Positions 44,071 through 55,734 of a DNA stretch of 64,000 bases are shown in pieces (the first letter of the stretch is position 1; every line of letters begins with the position of its first letter). The stretch is from Antedon mediterranea. Lineage: Eukaryota > Echinodermata > Crinoidea > Comatulida > Antedonidae. The position numbers and the translations under genes are program-made. The notes beneath the pieces are model-generated. The model did no database searches. It had not been told where the DNA came from and worked only from the letters and a program-made list of their open reading frames with translations. The stretch spans positions 9,927,001-9,991,000 of the forward strand of contig NC_092673.1 of NCBI RefSeq assembly GCF_964355755.1. Direction: 5' to 3'.

Positions 44071-44574
44071 TTGACCAATTACAACAATGTATGTATTATA
44101 ACAAATTTATTACCTTGATAAAGTGCAATAGTTATGCCCCCAAACATTTTATAGAGGACTTTTGTGTATTTGGCCTCTGTATTAATACAAAGAAAATTTA
44201 ATTATCTATCAAATAAGAACATTAAAAAAAACCTAAGGTAAACTTAACGAGTTACAGGTAAAAAATTGAAAATCAATAAAAAATATTGTGTGAACAGTGC
44301 CCTCAACTTTTATCTAAAAAAAACTTGCACAATGTTTAGGTTTCCTAAATTTAACTGGTTATAACTTTGTTTAGCTTTTACACAGAAACTTGTAATCTAC
44401 ATATTATTTCTATCATACTAGAATAGTTTTTGAGAAAATATGAAAACAAAATTTTGATAGCTTTACATTTTTCTTGAGGTCATTAGATGGCACAGGCCAA
44501 AAAAGATGCTGATTTTTGGTTGGTTCAATAAAATCTGTTTAGTAAAAATTATTATATTCTATTGGAAAGATAAT
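44071..44574. other. No recognised feature
   Basis: AT-rich sequence between LINE-E and LINE-F. Nothing coding or repetitive was identified. Confidence 0.35.
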
Positions 44575-45245
44575 CTTCTATTCTATTATTTTATTTATAT
44601 AGCGCTTTTCCAAATTAGTGTAAAATGATCAAAGTGCTTTACATCAGCAGACCCAACAATGAGTTACTTCTTAGGAAATAGATGTGTTTTGAGGGCTTTT
44701 TTAAATTTTAGAACCGTGGTTTGTTCCCGGATCACAGACGTGAGTTCATTCCACATCACCGGTCCAAATTTTGAGAAAGTATTATTTCCAGAGGTCCGCT
44801 TTTCGAGACAGTGATTCAATCTAGTGTGAGTCTATCTCGGACCGCAGGCCTCTCTTAGCACATCTACACCCATAAGAAATTGCTCAGATAACAGGGCGCA
44901 TTATTATTATACAATTGTAGAAATGAAGTAACACTTTAAAAGTGATTCTACTTTCAACAGGTAGCCAATGCAATTCATAAAGCAGAGGTCTATAGAACTA
45001 ACAAACATAGGTATTTGGTAAATTAACCTTGAAGCCCGATTCTGAAGCTTTTGTAATCTCAAAATGTTTTGTTTGGACATTCCAACAGTGAGTTACATTA
45101 CAATAATCTAACCTGGATAGAATTAGTGACCTCATAGCCTCGGTACACGTTTTTTTGTCTAAACAATTTCTTATTCTATGTAATGCCCTTAAGAAAAAAT
45201 TTACAGTACGGCAGACATTATCAATGTGGGGTGTCATATGAAGAA
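44575..45245 (-). pseudogene. LINE-F 3' end (CR1-like), antisense
   Basis: On the minus strand it starts MTPHIDNVCRTVNFFLRAL near 45237 and has SLILSRLDYCN near 45110. The C-terminal block TFSKFGPVMWNELTSVIRE lies near 44740-44790. The 3' UTR ends with AAGCGCTATATAAATAAA near 44592. It is closely related to LINE-B (9875-11460). A 5'-truncated, decayed insertion. Confidence 0.75.
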
Positions 45246-45249
45246 AATC

Positions 45250-45439
45250 ATGTTAGATTATGAGTAGCCATAATCTCGACTTGGAAGCAAACAACAACGG
45301 ATAAAAATAAGATATAACTCAACAGTGTTACATGAGAACTTGAACTAAAGTTTATTCAGAACTTCTATTACAATATACTGTATGTACATGGGTACAATGA
45401 AATGTGATCGGTCAGTTAATAACCAGAAAAGAGGTGGGG
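45250..45439 (-). repeat. Copia-type 5' end fragment, duplicate of 59805-59987
   Basis: GTAGCCATAATCTCGACTTGG through GAAAAGAGGTGGGGCA matches 59812-59987 with few differences. On the minus strand it contains the end of a presumed LTR, the leader and the first few codons of the copia gag. The match ends at the same GGGGCA in both places. Confidence 0.75.
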
Positions 45440-46243
45440 CAAACGATATTGAAGGGGTCGTCGTATAAAGCGGCGAAAGACCGAGTAAATAAGTCTGGAG
45501 CCGGTGCAAGTACGGGATTTGAACATTTTTCTGCCATAAATGATATTTTAGACCTAGACCAAATATAAACCCAAACCCCAAAACGATCGACTGGTTGGTA
45601 TGCCTGACAACCCATCGATAATTCCGAGCCCAAGTGTTCGGTCTAGGCCTGTAACTCCTACCCCAACCACTACTACTTTTAATAACAACGAAGGTAGGTC
45701 GATACGTGCGTTAGAGTTTGGTTAATCGCCAGCGAGTGACATCATATCCGTTTGTAACGCAACTTCGTTGCAATGAATCTGAACAATTTGCTCTTACGAC
45801 ACTCATTAAAATATGACCTTGGCTGTGATACGAAAGCATAACTCCGTAGGTCTGAACATACACTTAATGGATAGTATAATATGTTCAGACTCATGGAGTT
45901 ACGGTGGAGTTATGTAAGCGGCGTACATATTTTTGTGTCTGAACCATGCCGCGGATTAGCGTTAGGGAGCTGTTACTCCACGCCAGCGGCGTTAATAACT
46001 CTAGCGGGAGAGGATAGATTTCATAACGCTAATGCAGTGATGCATCAGTGATTTTAACCTTAACCAATGAAAATACACAACCACGATTAGCAGACAGCAA
46101 CTACATAGCGAAATAGCTATGTCAAATGTATTTTCAGGTTCAGATTTTAAAGAACAGTAAAGTTGGCGTCAGTGATATGATATGTTCATAAATTAAATCA
46201 ATTAATCAGATAATTGTCCGTGTAACAATTACGTTTTAAATTA

Positions 46244-46782
46244 TTTTGAATTAAAATGCAATTCTACAAGTAGTAAGAACAAATCAGTATATTTGAAGGT
46301 AAACATTATATAAATAAAAAAAACAAAAAACAATGTAATTGTCATGAATGTATACATAGTTCTATCTGCTTTGACCTGATCAGAGTGTTTTAAACGCAAG
46401 GCATTGGAATGTTGGTCGTTGTGTCTGAACACCTTGGCTTTTAACGCCACGTTAGAGCAAAGTGTTCAGATTCATTGCAACGAAGTTGCGTTACAAACGG
46501 ATGTAACCTAGGTTTTGAATTAAAATGCAATTCTACAAGTAGTAAGAACAAATCAGTATATTTGAAGGTAAACATTATATAAATAAAAAAAACAAAAAAC
46601 AATGTAATTGTCATGAATGTATACATAGTTCTATCTGCTTTGACCTGATCAGAGTGTTTTAAACGCAAGGCATTGGAATGTTGGTCGTTGTGTCTGAACA
46701 CCTTGGCTTTTAACGCCACGTTAGAGCAAAGTGTTCAGATTCATTGCAACGAAGTTGCGTTACAAACGGATGTAACCTAGGT
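46244..46782. repeat. Two tandem copies of a 269-bp unit
   Basis: Copy 1 is 46244-46512 and copy 2 is 46513-46781, practically identical over their full length. Each begins TTTTGAATTAAAATGC and ends CGGATGTAACCTAGG. The segment TTCATTGCAACGAAGTTGCG in each copy occurs inverted at about 45770. Identity this high implies a recent duplication. Confidence 0.9.
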
Positions 46783-47652
46783 TTGTTTCCGCAACTTTAA
46801 AATTAATCTTAACGAATAAATATAGCGCAAACGTAACTCAAATACAAAAACATCAGAACATAAATTTAAATGGAACAAAACACGGTTTATTCGACCAAAC
46901 TAGAATAAACTAAAAATAAAACAAAAGAGAACGGAAAGTATGACTTATCTAAGGTGCCGATAAAGTTATTAAAGATAAGGTAGCTACCGCTTCCAACGGC
47001 GACCTTGACCTCCGTCTTGCGTTTTTCGCCTTACGGTAGATGAATACAGTTGATTTATATAGCAGTCTATACAGATAATTTCGGTGTCCGAGAACCAGTG
47101 GTTCTTCGGTAGCCTATACAAAGAGCCAATATTCAAAATAAAATGAACAGTCTCCAATATGTACAATACAGTCGATCAAATATAGTTTTTTAGTGCAATA
47201 TGCCAAACTATCACAAACTTCCAATCAATGCGAACTTAAAACTTAGTTCGGTAATGTAATCTTCCAATCAACGCGAACTTAAAACTTAGTTTGGTAATGT
47301 AATTAAAACATATAGCTAGTTTTAAATAAAGTCATATATTTTAATTTGTAACACTTAGAAATGACCAGCACTTCAGATGGCATAATCAGGAAAAGAGAAT
47401 GAAACATGGGAACATACCCTAATATTGGCCCAGTCACCTGACCAAGGCTAATCCCATTGGTCAATCCATGTTGCTGGGGAAAAAAGCAAAGGGTAAACTG
47501 GCCCTTATTGGTCAGTGTCTATAGAAAAAAACAGAAAGCTCTCATGCATTTACCACATAGTTTATGACATAATGACATAAACAGCAAAGGAAGTTCTAAC
47601 CAAAAGATAAACAACTAATTAAAAGCTTAACAACAAAGAAGGGCTTAAAAGA

Positions 47653-48289
47653 TTAAAGACCCCTTCCCTGCAATTTTGGACGTTTTTTGGAAAATAATAC
47701 ATATATATCACTTTAAAAACATTAAACCATGTCATTCCTTGTCTTAAATGTACGTTTTATGGTAAATTATGATAAAAAGTGAGAAACAATGCACTACCTA
47801 AGTAGCTCGCGGCGATCGACCTCTCGTGGACGGTCTTAGGCCTAGCCTAGCTAGGCTTAGTTTTGTAGGCCTAGCTAGTAAACATCGATAACGTACGAAC
47901 ATCGTACGCTAGCTATATACCTAGCCTGACGTTGTATAGTTGCTGCATTAATTGTCTTTCTATTTTTGCCAGACTCCGTTGATACAAATTGGGGAAAACC
48001 CGGTATTTTCGCTCAAAAGTTAGGAGTCTTCCATTTGTTTTGGCTTCACGATCGATCGAAAAGTGGGCGAATTACAGGTGAAAAACAAAAATATCAATCC
48101 GCGCGCAATGCATTTTGGGATTTATAGCGGGCCGCTATAATTATTAGAATCGATTTATTTTTCACACTTTTAACCGTTTAAAGACGAAAAAAGTTATCGC
48201 AATAGGACCATGTAGTATTATTTTTACATTAAATATAGTTTGTGATCTTAAATTAGATCTCAAAAACGTAGGGAATGGGGCTTTAAAAA
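47653..48289. mobile_element. MITE with TTAAAG-CCC-TTCCCT ends
   Basis: The left end TTAAAGACCCCTTCCCTGCA and the complement of the right end TTTAAAGCCCCATTCCCTAC are imperfect inverted repeats. The interior includes AGGCCTAG motifs. A diverged partial copy lies at 12605-12850. No coding capacity. Confidence 0.6.
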
Positions 48290-48645
48290 TCTAATAAGGA
48301 AAACATGGTAAATCATGGTAGGGTTACACGGATATGATGTCACTCGCTGGCGATTAACCAAACTCTAACGCATGCATAGACCTACCTTCATTTTTATTAA
48401 AAGTAGTAGTGGTTGGTTTAGGAGTTACAGGCCTAGACCGAACACTTGGGCTCGGCATTATCGATTGGTTGTCAGGCATACCAACCAGCCGATCGTTTTG
48501 GGGTTTGGGTTTATATTTGGTCTATGACCTAAAATAAAAAAAATAAAAAAAAGAAAAATGTTCAAATCCCGTACTTGCACCGGCTCCAGATTAATTTACT
48601 CGGTCTTTTGCCGCTTTATACGATGACCCCTTCAATTTCGTTTGG

Positions 48646-49059
48646 ATATTAAATCCTTCTTTATGAGGATGGCCCATCTGCTAACGTGTCCGCCATCTCG
48701 TTGAACACAGACATCTTGTTGCCGGTGCTTTTACGCCAGTTTTTCACTTCGTTGACATTTTAAATTAATTAATATAATAATATTAATAATACTGTATAGT
48801 GTAACAACAAAAGGTATGATTTTTTCGCACGTTCACCGATCACAACAAATGGATCAGCTTGGCTATACGATGAGGAGCATATGTCACGATGTGATGTGGC
48901 GAATATTGTAATTTGATTGGCTAGATATCTATAACCTAGGTCATATTCATCGATGCGTGACTTTCGTATTGTAAGCGACGTCCACTAAACTCATACTTTG
49001 AGCATTCGTAGCGTACGAAATATCAGTGTCGTACGAGGTGGCTTCCACTAATCTTTTCC
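48646..49059. other. No recognised feature
   Basis: Sequence between the large TIR element and the Harbinger-like end at 49121. Contains GCGTACGAAAT and TCGTACGAGG motifs but no gene. Confidence 0.35.
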
Positions 49060-49121
49060 TGGTTCAGACCTATGGACCGCGTACAATACGAAAGCATAAC
49101 TCCATAGGTCTGAACAGGCCC
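49060..49121. repeat. Harbinger-like element end
   Basis: ATACGAAAGCATAACTCC-ATAGGTCTGAACAGGCCC ends at 49121 and is followed by TTA. An inverted version (GTTCAGACCTATGG) lies 50 bp inside. The same end type (AGCATAACTCCGTAGGTCTG) occurs near 45838-45860, and GTTCAGACTCATGGAGTTAC near 45886, so several related ends are scattered here. The partner end was not resolved. Confidence 0.5.
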
Positions 49122-49163
49122 TTATTATAATTAGATGAGAGCCTATACTTCAACACCCCCACT
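49122..49163 (-). repeat. Copia 3' polypurine tract and LTR start
   Basis: On the minus strand, AGTGGGGG (49156-49163) precedes TGTTGAAGTATAGGC, a typical copia LTR beginning after a polypurine tract. Only 34 bp of LTR remain before the Harbinger-like end truncates it. Confidence 0.6.
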
Positions 49164-49329
49164 GGCTCGAAAGTCTTATACATAACATACATACAGATTA
49201 TTCTATTACAATCTTAAACTACTAACAAAATAAAAATAATACAGATACATACTGTATATTAAGCTACTTTTACATTAATGGTTATTAAACTACATTCTCA
49301 TAATAATTTAACCATAGATAAATTTCTAA

Positions 49330-50547
49330 AACTTTTGTAGTTTCAATTCGGTTGCTGGTTTTGTCATTATGCCAGCGACCATGTTTTCTGTAGGACAATA
49401 CGTTATTATTATTTTACATTCATTTACAAATTTTCTAATGAAATGGTATCGGATATCAATATGTTTGCTTCTTGATCTATTTACAGGGTTTTAGTCAGTG
49501 CAATAGCACCTTGGTTATCCTCATAGATTACAACGGATTCATGTCCATATCCCAAATCAAATTCACTCAATAGTTGAGTGATACACAAACTTTCCTTAAA
49601 GCAATATATTCGGCTTCGCATGATGATTGTTTTCTAGATTTCCATGAAATTAAAGGACCTTCTTCGGTCATACTGAAACAGTAACCCGTCGTGCTTCGTC
49701 TGTCATCAAGCGAGGATGCCCAATCTGCGTCGCTTTATGCAACTATTATTAGTCCTTTATCATTACGTTTGTAACATAATTCATAATCAATAGTTCTCTT
49801 TCCCTAAATTTGAACACATTTTTAGCGTGTTGTACGGGCCGAGGTTAACCCCACAAAAACCTTGCAGTTATACATTAAATCGTAATACCATGTTATACCG
49901 TAGTTCATAATCCTAAGTTGTAATGTATATATACTTGCATGCATTATGAATTAATATAAGTTTATTAAGGATTTTAATAAATATGATTTCGTTTAAAATT
50001 TAGTTTATTCAGTTACGGTATTGATTTTTTAAATCTGCTTTTGAAATTAGAAAAAAAAAATAATTTTAGAATTAGGATAAAACTATGCTACATTTTGCCA
50101 AATTATGCCAACATTTGATTAGCGTTAATGTTGAGTGCTAAATCGGTTAAAATACTCCAAAAAAGCACAATTATCTACTAGATTTGGTCAACATTTTCAC
50201 AGCACATACTTTTATTTAACGAGAGGTCAAAACAATACCCTGAGGACACTTCCAACACGCCAACAGCAACCGGGAATCCACAAAATTTTAGGATTCAGCC
50301 AAGTAGCCTTTTTTGCAATTAAAATCTTATTACACGGAATCTTTTCGATGTTATACAACACACTTCGTGTAGGCGTGTTGAGTATGTGTGTAATAGCGTG
50401 TTGTATAAACGCGCCCTTATCTTAGAACATGCTTAATAGTTTCAAAGTCTTCCTTAGTAGGGTTAGCTAAATGTTGGGATAATTTACTTACTACAAAACT
50501 TATATCGGGTCTGGTACATGTTTGGGCATAACCCATAACGAAATAAC
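49330..50547 (-). pseudogene. Copia pol C-terminus: end of reverse transcriptase and RNase H
   Basis: Minus strand. 50426-50547 encodes GYAQTCTRPDISFVVSKLSQ and continues to KHVLR. After a 600-bp insertion, 49330-49806 resumes with TIDYELCYKRN. It then has [18 protein letters not shown] near 49710, [20 protein letters not shown] near 49610-49660, YEDNQGAI near 49510, and the copia hallmark KHIDIRYHFIR near 49450. The final block is MTKPATELKLQKF near 49340. Motif order matches Ty1/copia RNase H exactly. It is the 3' end of the element whose 5' part lies at 57016-59823. Confidence 0.85.
49818..50425. other. About 600-bp insertion in copia, containing the repeat shared with 1-129
   Basis: Copia coding is interrupted between KHVLR (50426) and the TIDYEL block (about 49806). 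The right end reads GTGTTGTATAAACGCGCCC then TTA. A matching left end was not found, although GCGTGTTGTACGGGCC near 49830 is vaguely similar. 50101-50230 is the copy of 1-129. A hairpin of GTTGTATAAC and related bases lies near 50350-50420. Confidence 0.5.
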
Positions 50548-50550
50548 TAA

Positions 50551-52454
50551 GGCCCTGTTCAGACCCATGGCGTTAGACCGTTTTAGCGTACGACGCTAAA
50601 AGAATGTGTGTCTGAACAGTTGGGGATTAGCGTACAACGCGTCGTACAACGGTTGTAGCGTTGTAGTGGAAAACGGTTGATAGTACCGTTTTAGCGTACG
50701 ACGCTACTGTAAGTCAACGTTGTATCCAATCAGAACGTTTCCTGTTATGACGCGAAACAAGGTTTGACCTAGGCTGACATCTTGTATCGTCAATGTGTGA
50801 GATGGATTTCAATAACAAAAAGGCCAGAATAAATAAGGCCTAACTACACTACAAATACAACTGTTACAAAGGCTACAAACTATTATCAACTGATTACCAT
50901 TATATTTTCTAACAAATGACATAAATACATGCACCTTGTATTTAAACATAGGGACTACGATCCCATCCGCTTTTAGGCCTACTAGCTAGGCCTAGAGTCA
51001 TTCACGCATTTCATTCAAGCTAAAAACTAGCGTGGGACATCAAGTCACTCATTCATACAAGGCAGACTAGACTGGACAAGTTTAATGCTGAAAACCCCCT
51101 AACTCCTAAAAAAATCAGTAAACAAACAAGGGGAGCTGTGTCCCTTTTATTAGCAAGTTAAGGGTTATTTTCAACCGACTGGACCAGAGAATATATCTTT
51201 GACTGGACTGGATAGACTAATCACAATCATATTTTTCTTCATCATTACGAGGCCTGGTTTATTTTCGTAACACAAGAGCCTGGGGAAAATGTTTTTTACT
51301 ACAAAATAAAAACAATAGAAACAGAAATTTGGCTTTACTATATTTTTCTTAAATAAATGCTGAGGTATGTTTTATTTACGGCAAATTTTGTCATAATTGT
51401 AGGGCTGAGATCTAGGCCTATATACAGTGGAAATAATGATGAAAAGGGATATGACCGGTTGGGCCGCCGACAAGTTGAGCCGCCGGTAATTTCTATGAAA
51501 CGCCCAGTGCGTCTTTTACGACATTTCGCGTAGTGATAGAGGGGTGTCCTAGTACATAAGTTCATGGTCTTTAGGTTTATTGTGTCATGAAAATAAATAA
51601 TAATTACATACTACAATTTTGTCGGTTTGAACCGCCATAACAACACAGCAAAGGAAAGTAGTCATATTTAATAATTTAATTGTTTTTAATCTTTCAACGT
51701 AAAAATGCAGTGCACTCCATAATATTTTTCTCGCGTAAAATCACGTTGTCTCTCAGGACTAATAGAGTATTGATACTCTTCGAATGAGGTTAAATAATTA
51801 TTGTTTTTTATCTACTATCTTTTAATAATATCATATTTTATTGAATTTTACAATGTTAATACACAAAATATTTTACTAAAAAACGGTGATTTTATGCAAT
51901 TATTTTACCGAAAAATGGAGTAGGCCTAGTTCATACAACTGCCGCCTAAGGGGGCAACATGTTTACGTCATTTTTGGTTAAAAACGATCATTTTCGGTCA
52001 TGTTTTAGGCCTTATATTTTGGAATCTACAAGTCAGATATTCATAATTATTTCTCTTTAATTATAATATTTAATAATATATACTAAAAACCGTAATATAT
52101 AAACTTTGGAATATACATCGTTATATCTAATAATTAATATAAATAGAACTTCTATTAAATAGAAACGAGCACCGGCGAAAGTAAGCATTTGGCGTTTCAT
52201 AGAAAATAACGTTTTTCTGGCGGCGGCTCAACTTGTCGGCGGCTCAACTTGGCCTAATCCGATGAAAACACGTGGGTAACGAAGAGCACATGAATATGCA
52301 ACTAGAAACAACCTGGATGACGTACTTCCGTTGTAACGATAATCGTACGCTATGGGTCTGAACACCTCGTTTTTTTTCTCTGCGGTTTGTAACGTGACCT
52401 TGATAGTAACGTTGTACGCTAAAACGGTCTAACGCCATGGGTCTGAACAGGGCC
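50551..52454. mobile_element. 1,904-bp Harbinger-like element with 41-bp perfect TIRs
   Basis: Ends start GGCCCTGTTCAGACCCATGG and stay perfectly inverted for 41 bases to TTTTAGCGTAC. TAA flanks both sides (50548-50550 and 52455-52457). Inside each end the motif TTTTAGCGTACGACG and AACGTTGTA recur. The centre is occupied by a second element at 51457-52254. It splits the copia reverse transcriptase C-terminus. Confidence 0.9.
51457..52254. mobile_element. Nested TIR element with GCCGCC-rich ends
   Basis: The left end has CCGCCGACAAGTTGAGCCGC. The right end is the inverse, with the AAGTTGAGCCGCCGAC unit present twice. Just inside, TTTCTATGAAACGCC is mirrored by GGCGTTTCATAGAAA. No coding sequence. 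Confidence 0.7.
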
Positions 52455-52750
52455 TAAGTATATTTAGATAGTCTTTAATAGAAATAGCTCTATCCTTAGT
52501 AGGCTTAATAGGCCGTTAGTAGTTTTTTTCTCTTGGCTACTAAGGATTTTATCATAATTTCTTTGACTACTTTCTGACTACATAAAATAGATAGGTGACA
52601 TAATAGGTACTACCTATTAAAAGTACACAGTAAGTAGTTGTATCATAGTTGATGTAGCACTATTTAAAGTAGGTCTTTAAGCTACACCATTGTTAGTAGT
52701 TTTTAATAGATATTTTTCACCTTAAGAGTTTTTATGTAGACAGGGAATAG

Positions 52751-53850
52751 TCTCCATCTATCTATATATAATAGATATTTAGTAGGTATGAAAAAAAAGT
52801 TAAATGTAGTTTGTTAATAGGTTATAGATAGCTGTTGTCTATCTATTATAAATAGACAGTTGATAGATAATACAAAACTGTGTTACTCATAGATTTCTAA
52901 TAGACTTGTAGTAGTCTCCATCTATATATATATAATAGATATTTAGTAGGTATGGAATATAAGTTAAATGTAGTTTGTTAATAGGTTATAGATAGCTGTT
53001 GTCTATCTATTATAAATAGACAGTTGATAGATAATACAAAACTGTGTTACTCATAGATTTCTAATAGACTTGTAGTAGTCTCCATCTATCTATATATAAT
53101 AGATATTTAGTAGGTATGGAATATAAGTTAAATGTAGTTTGTTAATAGGTTATAGATAGCTGTTGTCTATCTACAGTATTATAAGTAGACAGTTGATAGA
53201 TAATACAAAACTGTGTTACTCATAGATTTCTAATAGACTTGTAGTAGTCTCCATCTATCTATATAATAATAGATATTTAGTAGGTATGGAATACAAGTTA
53301 AATGTAGTTTGTTAATAGGTTATAGATAGCTGTTGTCTATCTATTATAAATAGACAGTTGATAGATAATACAAGACTGTGTTACTCATAGATTTCTAATA
53401 GACTTGTAGTAGTCTCCATCTATCTATATATAATAGATATTTAGTAGGTATGGAATACAAGTTAAATGTAGTTTGTTAATAGGTTATAGATAGCTGTTGT
53501 CTATCTATTATAAATAGACAGTTGATAGATAATACAAAACTGTGTTACTCATAGATTTCTAATAGACTTATAGTAGCCTCCATCTATCTATATATAATAC
53601 TAATAGATATTTAGTAGGTATGGAATACAAGTTAAATTTAGTTTGTTAATAGGTTATAGATAGCTGTTGTCTATCTATTATAAATAGACAGTTGATAGAT
53701 AATACAAAACTGTGTTACTCATAGATTTCTAATAGACTTATAGTAGCCTCCATCTATCTATATATAATAGATATTTAGTAGGTATGGAATATAAGTTAAA
53801 TATAAAATGTAAAATGTAGTTTGTTAATAGGTTATAGATAGCCGTTGTCT
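52751..53850. repeat. Satellite array, about 164-bp unit, nearly seven copies
   Basis: Unit starts (TCTCCATCTAT or CCTCCATCTAT) fall at 52751, 52915, 53079, 53248, 53413, 53577 and 53747. The spacing is 164 bp except where small insertions give 165-170. Copies are highly alike. Each has GTTGTCTATCTATTATAAAT, an internal near-palindrome, and TTTAGTAGGTATGG. Confidence 0.92.
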
Positions 53851-53909
53851 ATATATTAGTGCGTGTGTATAACAATTGTTACACCCAAATACCCGCTTCT
53901 CTTTTGCAG

Positions 53910-54024
53910 CAGCAGCATGCACGATGCAGATGATCAGAGAAAAAAGGAGCATTCGCTTGTTGTAGGCCTTTTCGATCAGACCATGAATGTTTATTTTTAT
54001 TCCAACCACAATGTCAGTTTAGTG
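53910..54024 (+). other. Exon-like segment of unknown identity
   Basis: A strong acceptor (CTTCTCTTTTGCAG) and donor (GTAAGTG) bracket an open stretch. From the ATG at 53917 it has 36 codons ending in phase 0: MHDADDQRKKEHSLVVGLFD, then QTMNVYFYSNHNVSLV. It does not resemble MRRF or any transposon protein I recognise. It lies between two tandem arrays within the copia insertion, so it may be a captured exon, a real exon of a host gene, or chance. Confidence 0.3.
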
Positions 54025-54084
54025 GTAAGTGAATCAATCCATATCTTTGCATTTTATTTGTTAAAGTTAAAGTGTTCCTTTTTG

Positions 54085-54330
54085 ATAGGCTAGAAGCTAG
54101 GCTAGTAGGCCTCTAGTAGGCTCTATATCCTAGCCAGGCCTGTATTAGTTAGTAGGCCTAGGCTAGGCTACTAAGCTAGGTAGGCCCTAGCCTAGGCCTA
54201 GTCTTTTTTAAATTGCACTAGGCATTTTTCATTCAAGTTAGAATTATAATAGCCTAGCCTAGGCCTAATATACTTTATAGCCTAGGCTTATAGGCCTACT
54301 ACTACTTAGCCTAGGCCCTACATTGCCTGT
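54085..54330. repeat. AGGCCTAG-rich low-complexity patch
   Basis: Dense runs of TAGGCCTA, CTAGGC and CCTAGCC. The same motif occurs sparsely at many places in the window, for example 4000, 12830, 25330 and 47845. 54331-55030 is AT-rich with more of these and no gene. Confidence 0.7.
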
Positions 54331-55041
54331 TTGTTGTTCAAAAAACATTTATTTATTCAACAATGGCATTATAAAGTATAATATAATTATAGGTGTGTAC
54401 ATAAATGAAAACATAGTAATAAGCCATAAGTTGTAGGCCTACTTCCCAGGGTTCAATTATAAAATAGATTTTTTAGTTTATAATATTAATACTAAATAGT
54501 TATACTGGGCTGCCTAGGCCTAGTATTATCAGTTTGTTAATAGGCCTAAGCCTAGTCTATAGGTTATTATTGGTAGCCCTAGTATAGCTTTGTAAGTATG
54601 CAGTTGATAGATATTACAACTGTGATATTAATAATAGATTTCTAAGGCCTAGAGGCCTAGGTCATCTAGCTATATCTACTGTATCTATTTGTAATAATTC
54701 TTAGTAGGCCTAAGTATATAAAATAAATAGTTTATTAATAGTTACTGGCTATTATCAGTTTGTTTATAGTCTGTTAATAGGTTACTGGTAGGTAGCCCTC
54801 GTATAGCAAAATTCAAATGGCATATTCAACAAAAAAATGTTTAAACAATTATTTTTTCAGAGAGACGATCTTTAACCTATACTAGTACAAATTTGATGGT
54901 CAAGTGCAAAGATGATTAATTTATGGTGAAGTGTGCTTTTGCGTAATTAATTTTTCATGTCAATAGTGACAATATTTGGTGCATTTCTTATTGTTTGGTC
55001 TAATTCCATTCAGGAATTGTTTTGAATTTTGAAGTTTAAAT

Positions 55042-55615
55042 AAAATGTATACTGTATATTTGGATACTGTGTCTTGTTTCATTTGATAAGTCTAGATTGT
55101 TACAAAAGTGATGAGTGTTGCTCTGTTACTCGGTATTCTTCCTGTCACATGTCCAACTGAGTTAAAACATGTGCAATGTTATGGTTAAGATATTAAGGTT
55201 TACAAATACTGTACTATCTTAATTTTTTGTTAAATAAATTTATAAAATGTATACTGTATATTTGGTTACTAATGTCTTGTTTCACTTAATAAGTCTAAAT
55301 TGTTACAAAAGTAACTGTTGTTGTTTGGTATTCTTCCTTTTACATGTCCAACTGAGTTAAAACATGTGCAATGTTATGGTTAAGATATTAAGGTTTACAA
55401 ATACTGTACTATCTTAATTTTTTGTTAAATACATTTATAAAATGTATACTGTATATTTGGTTACTAATGTCTTGTTTCACTTAATAATTGTTACAAAAGT
55501 AACTGTTGTTGTTTGGTATTCTTCCTTTTACATTTCCAACTGAGTTAAAATATGTGCTTAAGTTTTCGGACTCGCATATGTATGGACAAGATTAAGGTTT
55601 ACAAATACGGGAAAA
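55042..55615. repeat. Tandem array, unit about 200 bp, 2.7 copies
   Basis: AAAATGTATACTGTATATTTGG recurs in near-identical form at 55042, 55244 and 55439. Each copy holds ATTCTTCCTTTTACATGTCC or a variant, and TTAAGATATTAAGGTTTACA. The last copy diverges toward 55615. Confidence 0.85.
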
Positions 55616-55734
55616 AAATTAATTTGTTATTTTTTTAATCATTATACATTTGTTATTTGCCAATAAGATGAATTATTGTTCTGTATCTGTATTTTAGCCA
55701 GAAAAGATTAGATTTTTAATTTCTGTAGATTTTA

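Larger units (their letters stand above)
45440..48645. mobile_element. 3.2-kb element with about 310-bp terminal inverted repeats
   Basis: Left arm 45440-45752 and right arm 48332-48645 are inverted copies with roughly 90 percent agreement by eye. Shared landmarks are GAAGGGGTC near the tip, GCCGGTGCAAGTACGGGATT, TTTGGGTTTATATTTGGTCT and GATATGATGTCACTCGCTGG at the inner end. The interior holds a 269-bp tandem duplication and a separate MITE. No transposase was recognised and no target duplication is clear, so the superfamily is open. Confidence 0.75.

Noticed and set aside
46241-46719. Two identical short antisense frames
   Set aside because: They are identical only because the 269-bp unit is duplicated; not coding.
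50135-50425. A 96-codon open frame spanning the repeat shared with 1-129
   Set aside because: It crosses the boundary between two different repeats and contains no domain.
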